A stretch of DNA of 64,000 nt from Orobanche coerulescens (GCA_033398695.1 CM065804.1:14121001-14185000), one strand, 5' to 3'; counted from the stretch's first letter, positions 10,686-23,205 are shown. Notes: generated by a model from the sequence alone, not told the origin. Program-made: numbers and translations.

Positions 10686-11343
10686 CATACCATCAATATT
10701 TTTTACTTTCAAAGTCGAGAACGTACAATCATAAATGTATACTTGCCTTAATAAACGTTACCGAATATCCCAAAGAACACGGTTCGACCGGGAAGCTTGA
10801 ACCACGAAGAAGACAACGACCGGAAGGGTTCCGACTTAAGTTCTTCACAAGGATTTCGTCCCTAAGTCATATTAATGATAAATCAACAATCGTACGATGA
10901 ATAATAATCGTACAACGCACAAACCCCCCTCTTAGACCTTTTGTTGAACACCTTCAAGGCGTCGACTAAGAACTCAACCAAAACGACGAATCAATACAAT
11001 CCAACCGTGGAATAACGATGGAAATTATAGAATACACCTAAATAATCATCAATCCATCACTAATCTAAATTACTACGGATTAAATGGATGAAGTCAAACA
11101 AAATCCCCAATTTTCCAAAAACTAGATTTTTAGGAAATCTAACCTTGATTAGGTAGATCGGAGGATGTTATGGGATGATCGGTCGACGTTATAAACTCAA
11201 GAACTCCGTGGATTGATAGTTGAACAACATCTATACATGTTTTCCAAGCCCCAGCCGCGGAAAGGAAAGGAGAGGAATGAAAGAAATGTGTGTAAACCCG
11301 TCTGCTCGATCATATATATACTGCCCAGCATCCTGCCGACCAC

Positions 11344-11625
11344 TTACGGCCGTAACTGGGAGACCTTACGGCCGTAACCGGCATTCGTCAAAATCCGCCC
11401 AGCGCTTGCCAATCGCTTACGGCCGTAATCGACAGGGCCTTACGGCCGTAACTCGGCACTTACGGCCGTACCCGGCAGGTCCTTACGGCCGTAACCGGCA
11501 TTCGTCCGAACACTGCCTGGCACCCATACGGCCAGAATCGAGTTTCTTACGGCCAGAATCGCATTCGCCCAGCCATGTACGCTAAGCACTTACGGCCAGA
11601 ATCAGAACCTTACGGCCATAACTCG
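11344..11625. promoter_or_regulatory. Palindrome array TTACGGCCGTAA in LTR B, copy 1
   Basis: Six intact or near-intact 12-bp palindromes start at 11344, 11366, 11417, 11440, 11460 and 11483 (steps 22, 51, 23, 20, 23). Degenerate TACGGCCAGAA forms follow to about 11620. A minus-strand TATATATAT run at 11315-11326 lies just downstream in transcription order. The other copy (17987-18114) has only five motifs. Confidence 0.85.
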
Positions 11626-12157
11626 CCGAGCCAGGACCTGCTCCGGCCGCGACTCGGTCGTGGCCACTCCGACGGCCCGGACGACCCCGAAACCCGAACC
11701 TTAATATAAATAGAAGGTACGGTTACGACCTACTCGCAAAGACAAATCCGAGCACCAAGAGAACACAAAATTCCGACCACTCGAAGGCTCGGAATTCGAC
11801 AACGGAAGTAATTACCCAAAACTTTGGGAAATTACGAAAATGGCCCAAAACGTCCGAAAATCACGATACGCGATCAAAATACCAAACCAAAGCTCGCAAC
11901 ATGAATAATAACATTAAATGAACTTACGAGAAACTCGAAACAACAGTTTAGAACGAGATTCGCAAGAATCGAACTCAAATGCGGAAAAGTCGCTAAAAAG
12001 CACGGAACTCAACAAAACGACACCGAAACGAACTCGGATGTCAAAAAGTGTAGAATTAACCATTCTCAGACTGACGATACGGTCATGAGCGAGTCATCAA
12101 AACGGACTTCCGCTGAAAAAAAAGAAATTACCGAAAATCGAAATTACGGGTATTACA

Positions 12158-14534
12158 TTCTACCCTCCTTAAAAGAAGTTTCGTCCCGAAACTTAAAACA
12201 AGTAGGGAAAAGAATTATCCCGCCAGGAAAAACTCAATGAGATACACAAGAACCAAAAACTTACGCCCAAACGGCGAATCGTCAGTATAGAACACAACAA
12301 TACATTACCCGAAGGTAAACCAAACCAACGCCGAAATAAATACGAATCACAATGCCCAAAGGCTCCAACGGAAATACCAATACATCACAATGGCCTGAAA
12401 ACCGAACAGCCCAAAGCTGTAAATCATCACAATACAGATCTCAAAGAAACAAACCTGACTGTCGGACATACCCTTCGGCGTATGAACAACCAGTCGCAAA
12501 TCGTCGGACATATCCAATACAACATGGACTACGAATGACCATACAATAAAACTCAAGAGGGACGTCACAGTACGCCCGATCCGGAAATGTGTCCGTGCAC
12601 ATGTCCACCCCGTATACGGAATCCATAATATACGTGTGACAATGTACCTAATTAACCTCACGAACTACGCCTCGTGTGCACGGTCCAATGCGGAAACATC
12701 CACGGATGACCATCGTGTGCCCGGCTAAAAATCCTACACATAACAAATCGGCACGCAGACGTGATTCCAGATATGCCACGATACAATATGACAACGAAAC
12801 TCAAAGGATAACATATCCAATACGAATCATGCGACTCACCAAGTGAACGGTGACGCACGAATAATGAAAGACCGACACGACCAACAATATCCAAACCAAC
12901 CATCCTGGAATCAAAATCCCTAAGGACCGATTAACACGAGCAACGATCACAACACAACAGTCCGGGAAATCCCCAACCCTCAACGATCACAAAATTACCG
13001 AGTTCACCAGAATAATAGTGTGCTGCCTTGAGTCGGCCAACACGACAATAATAACTCACAGATGGGCACCATCCTCGGCGATCCCCATTCAATATATCGA
13101 TTGTCTTCGAACGACCAATCGATAACGACTCAACGGATGGGAACTATCTTCGACAGTCCCAATTCAATACTTCGGTTACCTTAGAATGGAAAATCGATAA
13201 CAACGATACAACGGATGTTTTGGCACATTTAATCGGTTACCGATAACGAAGATTATAATCGAATACATCAATGCCTTCAATCGGTTAATATAATATCAAT
13301 AGAAAAACACCGATATCAATGACGACGATATCCACAATATCTCAATGGGACATCCATCACAATCACAATCGATACGTCGATACCGCGAACCGGCTATCGG
13401 CAAAGAACTTTACCAACAAGTATCGCAATGCCTTGAACCGCCATTTACGAACAACGGTAACATTTGGCATAATTTTCCAACGGTGTCGTATCAAACAATC
13501 CTCGATATCAACAAAATCATAGAGGGACCAAGTCTCGAAATGATACACACATTCGTACTCCCTACATGATAACATTAATCTCATTGATTAGTACAAGTAT
13601 AAAACTTGCCTCGATATCAATACAACGAACTATTACCAATTCGATTAATTACGTCTACGAGTTCCTCGCCTCGACCAAGTTAATCTACGAACCCTTCAAC
13701 CTTAGCCGCAATGAGCAGTCATAATTCACGATCAAACATCATATCTTATTGTAAAACGAAGGATTAATAATCAATAGGTTTGATGACGACCAATATCAAT
13801 ACCACCAAACCACAAACTCAATCGTTTCACCATATCTCGACTAATCACAATCAATAATCCAACTCGAGACACTTACAAATCCTGTCCACAATACGAGTCG
13901 AAATATGATGATCATATCGACAACCAATTCGGACCAATAATAAGGGTCTAAATGTTCCAAACTCAATTCTTAAATACGAATTGATAAGGTTCCCCTCTCG
14001 TAAATCCATCGTTAAAATTTACTTATGACTGTCATCAATTCGAATCATCCGACTGGTTCAAAAACAATAGATAATCCTATTAAAAAGGTTATCAAATAGT
14101 CCAATCATTCGACTTGAACATTTGCTCCATACGTATAGGCTTCCATATTCAGGGATGAATAATAGTCTCATCAAACTCATAATCACATTCGTATTCCTAT
14201 ACGAATATTATTTCACACACATAATTCAGCTCTAGATATGAATGTTCCATATTCATTTTCAAAACATCAACACTTCTTAAAAATTTTCATCACCTCGTAC
14301 AATTCAAGAGTTCTTCAAGAACATGAAATATCCGAAATCACGTTCAGAACAACATATCCGAGGTATATATCTCCATGTTACCATTTCCTTCATCATGCCC
14401 TTCATACAACCTTAAGAATCGCAACAATACCGTTATCATCATATTAAGAAGATCTCAATAATCATATCAACATCCGAAATCTCTTATTACAATTCCAATA
14501 AATCTCGTATAACATTATCACATGATACCAAAAT
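12158..14534 (-). repeat. Non-coding spacer between LTR B and LTR A', partly old LTR sequence
   Basis: The left edge is a Tekay 3' internal end: the complement of a purine tract (12158-12178) then GTTTCGTCCCGAAAC. From about 12433 to 12790 the sequence closely matches the interior of the LTR at 46917-49715 (47388-47735), with shared blocks such as ACGTGTGACAATGTACCTAA. A GAGGCAAGT block at about 13612 matches the conserved leader site. The right edge has TGATACCA (14523-14530), primer-site-like, next to LTR A'. I read this as an internal remnant joined to the middle of a different Tekay LTR. No genes. Confidence 0.6.
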
Positions 14535-16022
14535 TGTAATACCCCAGATCCTCCTGGGAATATTACACGCCGTAAACCCTTCTCACAAGGATTTACCAGG
14601 CTAAGCACAATTTTCCACGTCATTTCAAAAATGCCAAAAAGACCGATGTCGGTAATATTTTTCAAATACTAAAAAAAAAATTATTTTCCAAATACCGTCA
14701 AAACGATCAAGGCCAAAATGCCAAAAACTCAATTTAGGGAATCGGTTTTACAAAATAAAATTCAGTTGGCAAATACCAAAAGCCATTTCAAAATATTCAC
14801 GCAACGGATAAAAGTACAGTCCAATTTATGCACTTTCATTGAAATAAGACGAACATCAAAATACATGATTCCCAACATACTCCCTCCCAAGAAGTAATCC
14901 TTAAAAAAAAATGAAGCACTATCAAAGGGATACGAGGATTACCTTGTATGGACTAACCACGAAGAAGAATAATCTGAACTACATTCCAAGAATCATCAAA
15001 AACTTCAAGAACAATACTTAAATCCGAGCTCTCCATCTTAATCTTGTTTAAGAGAATCATCTCTCAATGTTTAGGAACTTCAAGTACTTCTCGAGGTTCT
15101 CTCTATTGACTGACGGAAGGAGAATGGACAAAATGCCTCTCAGCACTCCTCTATCCTCTCTATAAAACACATCACTAGCGCGCGCTAGACCTTATATTTA
15201 GCGTGCGCTACAGGACTAGCGTGCGCTATCCTTCCTTGATAGCGTGCGCTATCGGGCAGTCCAGAAGCTACTACATTGCTTCGAAATGCCCATGCATTAG
15301 CGTGCGCTAACAGGCGTTGACTTGCTACAGTGAAATGCTCAGTAGCGTGCGCTATTCTTCGACCTTAACGCGCCCTAATCGTCATTGACTTGCTACAGTA
15401 TCGTGACCTCACATGCCGAAAGCATCCGCGATTACCGGGATTCCTTTGACCGATATGGAATTAGCATGCGCTAATCATACGGTTTTAGCGTGCGCTAGCT
15501 CTACACGACAAACTCTTGCTGACCTTATCTGGACATGCGTCGAACATGGTCGGGTCCACCCGCCTAAAGCTAAGATTCAATTATTGGCGATCTGATGTTA
15601 GTGTGCGCTAACCAACATGCGTTAGCGTGCGCTAACTGAATATAAAAATCAATCTGGGCCTACCTATCGGCCACCTTTCGGAACTAACCCAGCAAGTTGT
15701 TACGCACGTTAGGGGTCCTCCTTAGCGTACGTAACCAAACCTCTTAGCGTGCGCTAAGTATGCACCGTAGCGTACGCTAAGTATATATCTTAGCGCGCGC
15801 TAGGCATACCCTGTAGCGTGCGCTAACATAGCTGTACTTAACCATTTTCCGCTATTCTCGACCAACATCTCGACATACCAAACGATCATACGGCACAATG
15901 AATACATATACGCATTCAACAACATTGTCATACGTTCACATCATCCTCAAGCACAATTATTCATCAACGACATCCAACATATAAACGAAAAAAAAAATAT
16001 CCAAAAAAATCGGGGTATTACA
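14535..16022 (-). repeat. Type A LTR, copy 2
   Basis: The segment runs from TGTAATACCCC to CGGGGTATTACA, 1488 bp, and matches 1405-2910 closely. One difference is the loss of ~20 bp including one TAACGTACGTAA palindrome. The purine-tract complement follows at 16023. Confidence 0.75.
15176..15826. promoter_or_regulatory. Palindrome array TTAGCGTGCGCTAA in LTR A, copy 2
   Basis: Same array as 2045-2713, with ~17 motifs at mostly 22-24-bp steps. Several have C-to-T or G-to-A changes (for example TAGCATGCGCTA near 15464), as expected from decay of methylated CpG. Confidence 0.83.
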
Positions 16023-16553
16023 CTCTACCCCCCTTAAAAATAAGTTTCGTCCTCGAAACTTGCAATCACTCGCACAAACAACATTTCAACGGAAATTCAA
16101 ATTCACCAAGAATTATCAAATAATCCGAACAACATACTTACAAGTCTGTGAAGTCGATGATCTCCCGTGGTACTAGCATGCGACTCCCAAACAAAGTCTC
16201 CACACAATACCGATACACGCTAATATCGAAATTAGCAATTTGACAAAATCTCAAGGAAGGGTTCACGTCCGTAACCACAGTCACGAATTCTTCTCCTTAC
16301 ATCCAACATTCTAATGGGCACACACGTTCGGAAGTATAATCCAAATCGCACCTTCTCGAAGTGACCAATTCCAAAGAATACCAAGCTAAAAACGAAACGG
16401 TCAAGAAAATACAAGAAGAGTGAGAGGACTTACAAGTACCGGTCGCACTACGATGATGGCAGAGTAGTGATACTGTGGGCAAATGACGACTCAATCGACC
16501 TAAAAAGACCGACAGCCTAGGTATCCATAAACCTAAGCTCTGATACCATATTC
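16023..16553 (-). mobile_element. Gutted Tekay internal region, copy 2
   Basis: The same 531-bp remnant as 2911-3441: purine-tract complement at the left, initiator-Met primer-site complement GCTCTGATACCA at 16537-16548, no gag or pol. Confidence 0.7.
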
Positions 16554-17106
16554 TGTAACACCCCCAAGTTATTCAGGGTATATTACAGTGCCGTGAGCCC
16601 CGCCGTGGGACCCACAAGGCTAAACATACGCGGAACTATATAACTTGACCGAGAAGGTCTACATACAATGGAAAGAAAGACGATACAAATGGTATTCAAA
16701 ACCATAACCAATGAAACCATATACATCACTGCACAAATCAATACCTCGGCAACACAGGCCGGAACAACAAGGAAACTGAAATACAATACTCGAGTATTTA
16801 AAATCCATTCCAGTACAACAACACTGAATGGAGGAATCCAAAAATATAACCGGAGACAAGACACAGTATCACACTTGCCCATCATCTTCATGCCGACCCG
16901 ATACCCGCCTGTCCGCTCTTCTGGAACCTGAAATACATAATTAGTATTTCACCCATTAACGGGTTAGCCGTAGAATAGCTAGTGCAAGTATATCAAGTAT
17001 GAAACACAATACTCCTCGACAATAAAGTAAATGTAATCGTCAATTCATCAATTCAAGACTAGTATTCCTAATAACTAAAATCTCATAGTGCCACATTAAG
17101 ACGTAT

Positions 17107-17325
17107 GTGAATGCCGTAGAAACGGTTCGTTCATATCATACGCCGATACGTATGTGAATGCCGTAGAAACGGTTCGTTCATATCATACGCCGATACATGT
17201 AGGAATGCCGTAGAAACGGTTCGTTCATTACATGCCATTAATACATATATGAATGCCGTAAAAACGGTTCGTTCATAATATGCCATCAATATATCTATGA
17301 ATGCCGTAAAAACGGTTCGTTCATA
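17107..17325 (-). repeat. Five tandem 47-48-bp hairpin repeats, copy 2
   Basis: Same units as 10467-10685: GAATGCCGTARAAACGGTTC cores with flanking ATGAA/TTCAT pairing. Confidence 0.85.
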
Positions 17326-17986
17326 TCATACCATCAATATTTCTTACTTTCAAAGTCGAGAACGTACAATCATAAATGTATACTTGCCTTAATAAACGTT
17401 ACCGAATATCCCGAAGAACACGGTTCGACCGGGAAGCTTGAACCACGAAGAAGACAATGAACGGAAGGGTTCCGACTTGAGTTCTTCACAAGGATTTCGT
17501 CCCTAAGTCATATTAATGATAAATCAACAATCGTACGATGAATAATAATCGTACAACGCACAAACCCCTCTCTTAGACCTTTTGTCGGACACCTTCAAGG
17601 CGTCGACTAAGAACTCAACCAAAACGCATTTAATCAATACAATTCAACCGTGGAATAACGATGGAAATGATAGAATACACCTAAATAATCATCAATCCAT
17701 CACTAATCTAAATTACTACGGATTAAATGGATGAAGTCAAACAAAATCCCCAATTTTCCAAAAACTAGATTTTTAGGAAATCTAACCTTCATTCGGTAGA
17801 TCGGAGGATGTTATGGGATGATCGGTCGACGTTATAAACTCAAGAACTCCGTGGATTGATAGTTGAACAACATCTATACATGTTTTCCAAGCCCCAGCCG
17901 CGGAAAGCAAAAGGATAGGAATGAAAGAAATGGGTGTAAACCCGTCTGCTCGATCATATATATCGCCAAAGATCTCCGCCGACCAC

Positions 17987-18114
17987 TTACGGCCGTAACT
18001 GGGAGACCTTACGGCCGTAACCGGCATTCGTCAAAATCCGCCCAACGCTTGCCAATCGCTTACGGCCGTAACCGACAGGGCCTTACGGCCGTAACTCGGC
18101 ACTTACGGCCGTAA
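17987..18114. promoter_or_regulatory. Palindrome array TTACGGCCGTAA in LTR B, copy 2
   Basis: Five motifs with steps 22, 51, 23 and 20, the same pattern as the first five of copy 1. The copy-1 extension (motif six and the degenerate motifs) is missing here. A TATATATCG-type run at about 17955-17964 lies downstream on the minus strand. Confidence 0.82.
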
Positions 18115-18669
18115 CTCGGCCAGGCCAGGACCTGCTCCGGCCGCGACTCGGTCGTGGCCACTCCGACGGCCCGGACGACCCCGAAACCCGAACCTAAATA
18201 TAAATAGAAGGTACGGTTACGACCTACTCGCAAAGACAAATTCGAGCACCAAGAGAACACACAATTCCGACCACCCGAAGGCTCGGAATTCGACAACGGA
18301 AGTAATTACCCAAAACTTTGGGAAATTACAAAAATGGCCCAAAACGTCCGAAAATCACGATACGCGATCAAAACACCAAACCAAAGCTCGCAACATGAAT
18401 AATAACATTAAATGAACTTACGAGAAACTCGAAACAACAGTTTAGAACGAGATTCGCAAGAATCGAACTCAAATGCGGAAAAGTCGCTAAAAAGCACGGA
18501 ACTCAACAAAACGACACCGAAACGAACTCGGATGTCAAAAAGTGTAGAATTAATCATTCTCAGAATGACGAAACGGTCATGAGCGAGTCATCAAAATGGA
18601 CTTCCACTGAAAAAAAAGAAATTACCGGAAATCGAAATTACGGGTATTACATGCTCTCCCTCCGTTTAG

Positions 18670-18970
18670 GCGAGGGACCGTCCGGAGAAGGAAAGGCACC
18701 ATCCCTGGTCCAGAGGAAAGCAGTCGCTAAGCCCAGAAAGGCGGTCGCCAAGCCTCCTGGTGAGTTCAAAGCCTTCGAGTATGTGGAGGTCCGCCTTCTC
18801 CACAACCTAAACTTATCTCCGGCCCACATCTTCAACGCGATCAAGGGGCGCGAATGGCTTTCCAAGCCAAAGTAGATAAGGGACCATGGTCATCTAGACC
18901 GCAGCAAATTCTGTGCATACCACAAAAGTCCGGCCACAACACCAGCCAATGTCGTGACCTCCTCGCATAA
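18670..18970 (+). pseudogene. gag: gag C-terminal remnant of the Tat element
   Basis: The reading frame contains VRLLHNLNLSPAHIFNAIKG and ends at 18875. Shortly after come the pieces of a CCHC-like knuckle (KFCAYHK, then GHNTSQCRDLLA in a shifted frame, 18905-18970). That pattern (CxxHxxxxGHxTxxC) is usual near the end of Tat gag proteins. The gag core is missing, and an in-frame stop and a frameshift separate this piece from the protease. It would bind RNA in the particle if intact. Confidence 0.65.
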
Positions 18971-18981
18971 CTCGCGATCGT

Positions 18982-21900
18982 TTGAGGACGGCAAATCGAC
19001 AACTTAGTCACCAAGCCGAGCCTAGGACGGAGAGAGCCGGAGGGCGCGAACGCCACCAAATGAGAGAACCCTCCAAATCCGGCCGCGTAATCGAGCATGA
19101 TCCGGAGTACTCTGATGAGTCGATCCCTCCGATCAACCCTGGCGGTAGGATCAACATGCTTCAAGCAGGAGGTGAAAACCTCGGGGGCCTTTCCCCGGTT
19201 TCCACCCTGTCAAACAGGAAGCGAAAAGGCGAGCTGAGAGCGTTCGCCAGAGTCCATGTCATGGTACCTCCGGATCCGGCCATCTCTAAAGACGCGCTCA
19301 TCACCTTCTCCAACAAGGACAGGGAGGGAGTGCAATGCCCCAAAGAGGATGCACTGGTGATCTCCGCTTGTATCCTTGGGAAGATGGTTGATCGCGTGCT
19401 GGTCGACAATGGGAGTTTCTGCAACATCATATTCAAATCCGCCCTAGACCAACTCGGCAACTTAACCAAATTCATCAAGCCGTTCGACACCGTACTTCAA
19501 GGGTTTGGCGACAGCACGGTCCGAGCCTACGGAGGGATCAAGCTCTCTGTCGAGCTAATATGCTTTTATGATCCTAAGGTTAGGATAACTAGGAACCTAA
19601 ACTTTGTAATCATAGATAGGCCCAGCATCTATAATGGGTTCCTAGGTCACCCCTTTCTAGAAACCTTTGAGGCGGTCGCTTCGTCTTTCTTTTACTGTAT
19701 CAAATTCCCCACTGCCGATGGGACGGTCGGTACTGTAAAAGGAGATCAGCTAATGGCAAAAAAATTTTTGAATTACTCTTATGTCGTTAGTGCTTTCAAT
19801 ACTTCCCGTAATATGTATAACATTGAAACGATCGATGATCAACCCATGGAGATCGACGAGCCAAGCGCATCGTACCAACCCGACTCAAGGGACGCCATCT
19901 CTCATCTATTGACGGTCGACATCGAGCCAAGGATCGGTTTCGAACCAAGTCTCGACATCGATCCCAGGATCGAGTCCGGAGATCGTTCCAAACGAGAGGC
20001 GACCGTCCCCGTAGAAGAGTTAGAAAGCATTACGATGGATCCAGCTCATCCAGAACGGGAAGTACAGATCGGCGCAAGCATCGACCGCGAACTAAAAGGG
20101 GATCTGATCAATTTGCTACGTAAGAACATCGGAGTCTTCGCCTAGTCGCATCAAGATATGGTTGGCATAAGTCCTGAGCACGCGTGCCACTATCTAAAGA
20201 TCGACCCGGCAATGAAGCCTGTTCACCAAAAACGTAGAAAATTCGGTCCCGAAAAATACGCGGCGCTCGACGTAGAAGTCCAAAAGTTACTCAACAACAA
20301 ATTAATCGGGGTAGCTACAGATGAACCTCAATGGGTCGCCAACGTGGTGCTCGTCAAGAATCCAACTAGTTCCTGGAGGTTATGCATCGACTTCACCGAC
20401 CTCAACGCGGCATGTCCAAAAGATCACTTTCCGATTCCTCATATTGATCACTTGGTCGATAGCACAGCAGGTTGCGAAATGATGTCGTTTATGGATGCCT
20501 TCGCCGGATATCATCAAATCCCAATGGCGGAGAAAGACATAAAACACACATCTTTCCACACGGAAAAAGACATATACTTTTGGGTCCGAATGCCGTTCGG
20601 CTTGAAGAACGCAGGGGCGACCTACCAGCGACTAGTCAACAGAATGTTCGCCAATCAGATCGGCAAGACCATGGAGGTCTACATAGAAGACATCGTGGTC
20701 AAAAGCCTCAAGAAGGAAGATCACCTCAGTGATCTTGCCTAGACGTTCGCCATCCTCGGAAAATTCAACATGAAGCTAAACCCCAAGAAATGCAACTTCG
20801 GGGTGGGCTCAGGGAAATTCCTGGGGCACATTGTCAGCTAAAGGGGGATCGAGGCGAACCCCACCAAGATACAGGCGATCCTTGACATGCAGGAGCCGCG
20901 AAACATCAAACAGGTGCAATGCCTCACAGGTTGTCTAGCCGCCCTCAACCGTTTCATATCTCGGCTCGGCGATAAAAGCAAGCCTTTCTTCGCAACCATC
21001 AAGAACAAGAAGTTCGCATGGACGAAGGAAAGTCAGATAGCGTTCTCCAAGATAAAGGAATATCTATCTAACCCCCAGATCCTGGCAAAGCCGATCCCCG
21101 GTGAGAAATTATTCCTTTACCTAGTGGCCTCGGAGGTCGCGCTGAGTGCCGTTTTGGTGCGAGCAGAGGGATAAGCCCACTTGCCGATCTACTATGTTAG
21201 TCAAGCGCTCCACGACGCTGAGACGCGCTATACCCCATTGGATAAGATCGCCTATGCCCTTATCATGAGTGTCCGTAAGCTGAGGACTTACTTCTTCGAT
21301 CACCAAGTGGAAGTCCTAACCACTCTACCTCTAAGGCAAGTCCTACACCGACCAGACACCAACGGGAGACTCCTCAAGTGGTCACTGGAGATCGCCCAAT
21401 ATGGTATCACATACGCTCCTCGCACGGCGATCAAAGGCCAAGCTCTGGCGGACTTCGTGGTGGAATTGACTTTCCCTCAGAGTCCGACCCAGATCGGCCG
21501 ACCTGCCTGGAAGTTAAATGTGGATGGCTCGGCGACCAATTCGCGAGCAGGGGCAGGGATTGTCCTCATCAGCCCCGACGAACAAAGTTTCACAAATGCT
21601 GTGCGTTTCGGTTTTCGTGCGACCAACAATGAAGCCGAATACGAAGCCTTGGTAGGCGGGCTCGATTTAGCCCTCGCCCTAGATGTTCGTCGTCTCCATA
21701 TCTTCATGGACTCCCTCCTGGTCGTGAACCAAGTCAAGGGAGAATATGAGGCACGCGGCGAACAGATGATCAAATACCAAGAGCTGGTCGCCGAAATGTG
21801 CACAAAATTTGAAGAAGTGCTAATCGAACAAGTCCCAAGAGAGCACAATTCCCAGGCCGATGCCCTGTCCAAACTAGCATCCTCAGATGGAGCAGCTGAC

Positions 21901-23205
21901 TTCTCCAATATCCAAATCACAAAGTCGGCAAGGCCGGCGATCGATAGGAGCCTGGTTACCACGATTTCTGTCGCCGAGGACAACTGGATGACTCCGTTCA
22001 TCAAATACTAAAAGGACGGAACGATCCATGACGACAGTGTCAAAGCTCGTCAGCTCCAGCTCCGGGCGACCAGATATACCCTATTGGACGACCGGCTTTA
22101 CAAGCGAGCTTTCAGCCTTCCCCTCCTCAAGTGTATTACACCGGAGGAAGTTCGGCTCATTTTAGCCGAAATCCATGACGGGATCTGCGGAAACCACGCT
22201 GGCGGGCGAGCTCTCATCCATAAAACAACCAGACAAGGTTTTTTCTGGCCGTCACTTCAGAAGGACGCGATCGCCTATGCTAGGTCGTGTCACAAGTGTC
22301 AGATCATGGGCCCAAACATCAAACTCTCCCCCGAACAGCTCACCTCCATGTACAACCCTTGGCCATTCGCGCAATGGGGCATCGACCTTATTGGTCCCTT
22401 GCCGACGGCCCCAGGGGGCTGTAAGTTTGCTATCGTAGGGGTCGACTATTTCACCAAGTGGGCTGAGGCCGAGCCACTCAACAAGATCGGCCAGGAACAG
22501 GTGATCAAGTTTATCTGGAAAAACATCATATGCCGATTCGGTCTGCCCCAGTCCATCATCTCCGACAATGGAAAACAATTCGACGGCTTAGAAGTCATGC
22601 AATTCTGTGAAAAGTGGGGAATCAAAAGGCTATTCTCAGTGCCCTATCACCCTCAGATGAACGGGCAGGTTGAGGCAGTGAACAAGATCCTCAGACACAC
22701 GATTAAAGCACGACTCGAATCCAGACAAGGACGATGGGCGAGCGAGTTCCCAGACGTTTTGTGGTCCTACCGAACGACGACCCGTAATTCAACCGGCGAA
22801 ACCCCATTCGCCCTCGCCTTCGGAACAGGAGCGGTGATTCCCTCGACGATCGCCGTCCTCAGCCATCGAACCGAACAAGAGATGACGACCGACAATGATG
22901 TGGCCCGACGGATCGACCTCGACATGCTCGAAGAATGACGACTGACCTCAGAAATGAAGAACACAATCCACAAAAGGAGATCATAGAAGTTCTTCAATTC
23001 AAAGGTCAAGGAAAGAAGGTTTCAAGTGGGCGATATCGTCCTCAAGAAGATCCAAACCCATATAGGTGTCTTTGGTCCGAACTGGGAAGGCCCCTTCAGG
23101 GTATCCAAATGGCTAACTAAGGGAGCTTACGAACTTGAACATACTGACGGTACTCCGGATCAATATCCCTAGAACGCCGTACATATGAAGAAATACTTCC
23201 AGTAA
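18982..23205 (+). pseudogene. pol: pol polyprotein of the Tat element (PR-RT-RH-aRH-INT), nonsense-mutated
   Basis: A single frame runs from 18982 to the integrase core without a frameshift but with stops at 20143, 20740, 20839, 21172, 22009 and 22936. The protease site is VLVDNGS (~19395-19415). RT spans ~20160-21000 with FMDAFAGYHQ and MPFGLKNAGATYQ; the catalytic box reads YIED (20680-20691), so the first of the two usual Asp residues is Glu. RNase H 1 is degenerate (~21110-21460). The second RNase H (~21505-21900) keeps its acidic set (NVDGSA, NNEAEYEA, FMDSLL, ADALSKL). Integrase (~22160-22940) has CHKC and D, D, E in GIDLIGP, IISDNG and GQVEAVNK. A C-terminal integrase tail (GPNWEGPF) continues to 23205 in a shifted frame. 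The first stop replaces the W expected in an FAWSH-like motif. Not functional as it stands. Confidence 0.87.

Larger units (their letters stand above)
3442..12157 (-). repeat. Type B LTR, copy 1 (Tekay-like), split by a nested element
   Basis: The LTR begins TGTAACACCCCC at 3442 and ends CGGGTATTACA at 12157. Removing the insertion 3867-10331 and one AATAG leaves about 2246 bp, matching the uninterrupted copy at 16554-18651. It has a PBS complement on its left and a PPT complement (12158-12178) on its right, so it borders internal regions on both sides, as in an LTR-linked concatemer. In transcription order (right to left) it holds the TTACGGCCGTAA array, a TATA-like run near 11315-11326, a conserved AAG|GCAAGTA site (around 10746), five tandem hairpin repeats and an acceptor-like TTTTAG|G (3816). 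Confidence 0.75.
16554..18651 (-). repeat. Type B LTR, copy 2 (uninterrupted)
   Basis: The LTR runs from TGTAACACCCCC to CGGGTATTACA, 2098 bp. It contains the five hairpin repeats (17107-17325), TTACGGCCGTAA palindromes at 17987, 18009, 18060, 18083 and 18103, and the conserved donor-like (around 17387) and acceptor-like (16928) sites. It shows the pre-insertion state of copy 1. Its right end is joined to a truncated Tat element; the next 20 bp resemble a purine-tract complement up to a shared CCCTCC, suggesting a microhomology deletion junction. Confidence 0.75.

Noticed and set aside
19161..19490. Long minus-strand ORFs inside the Tat pol (also 21477-22004, 22252-22578)
   Set aside because: Shadows of the GC-rich pol frame on the other strand; no motifs of their own.
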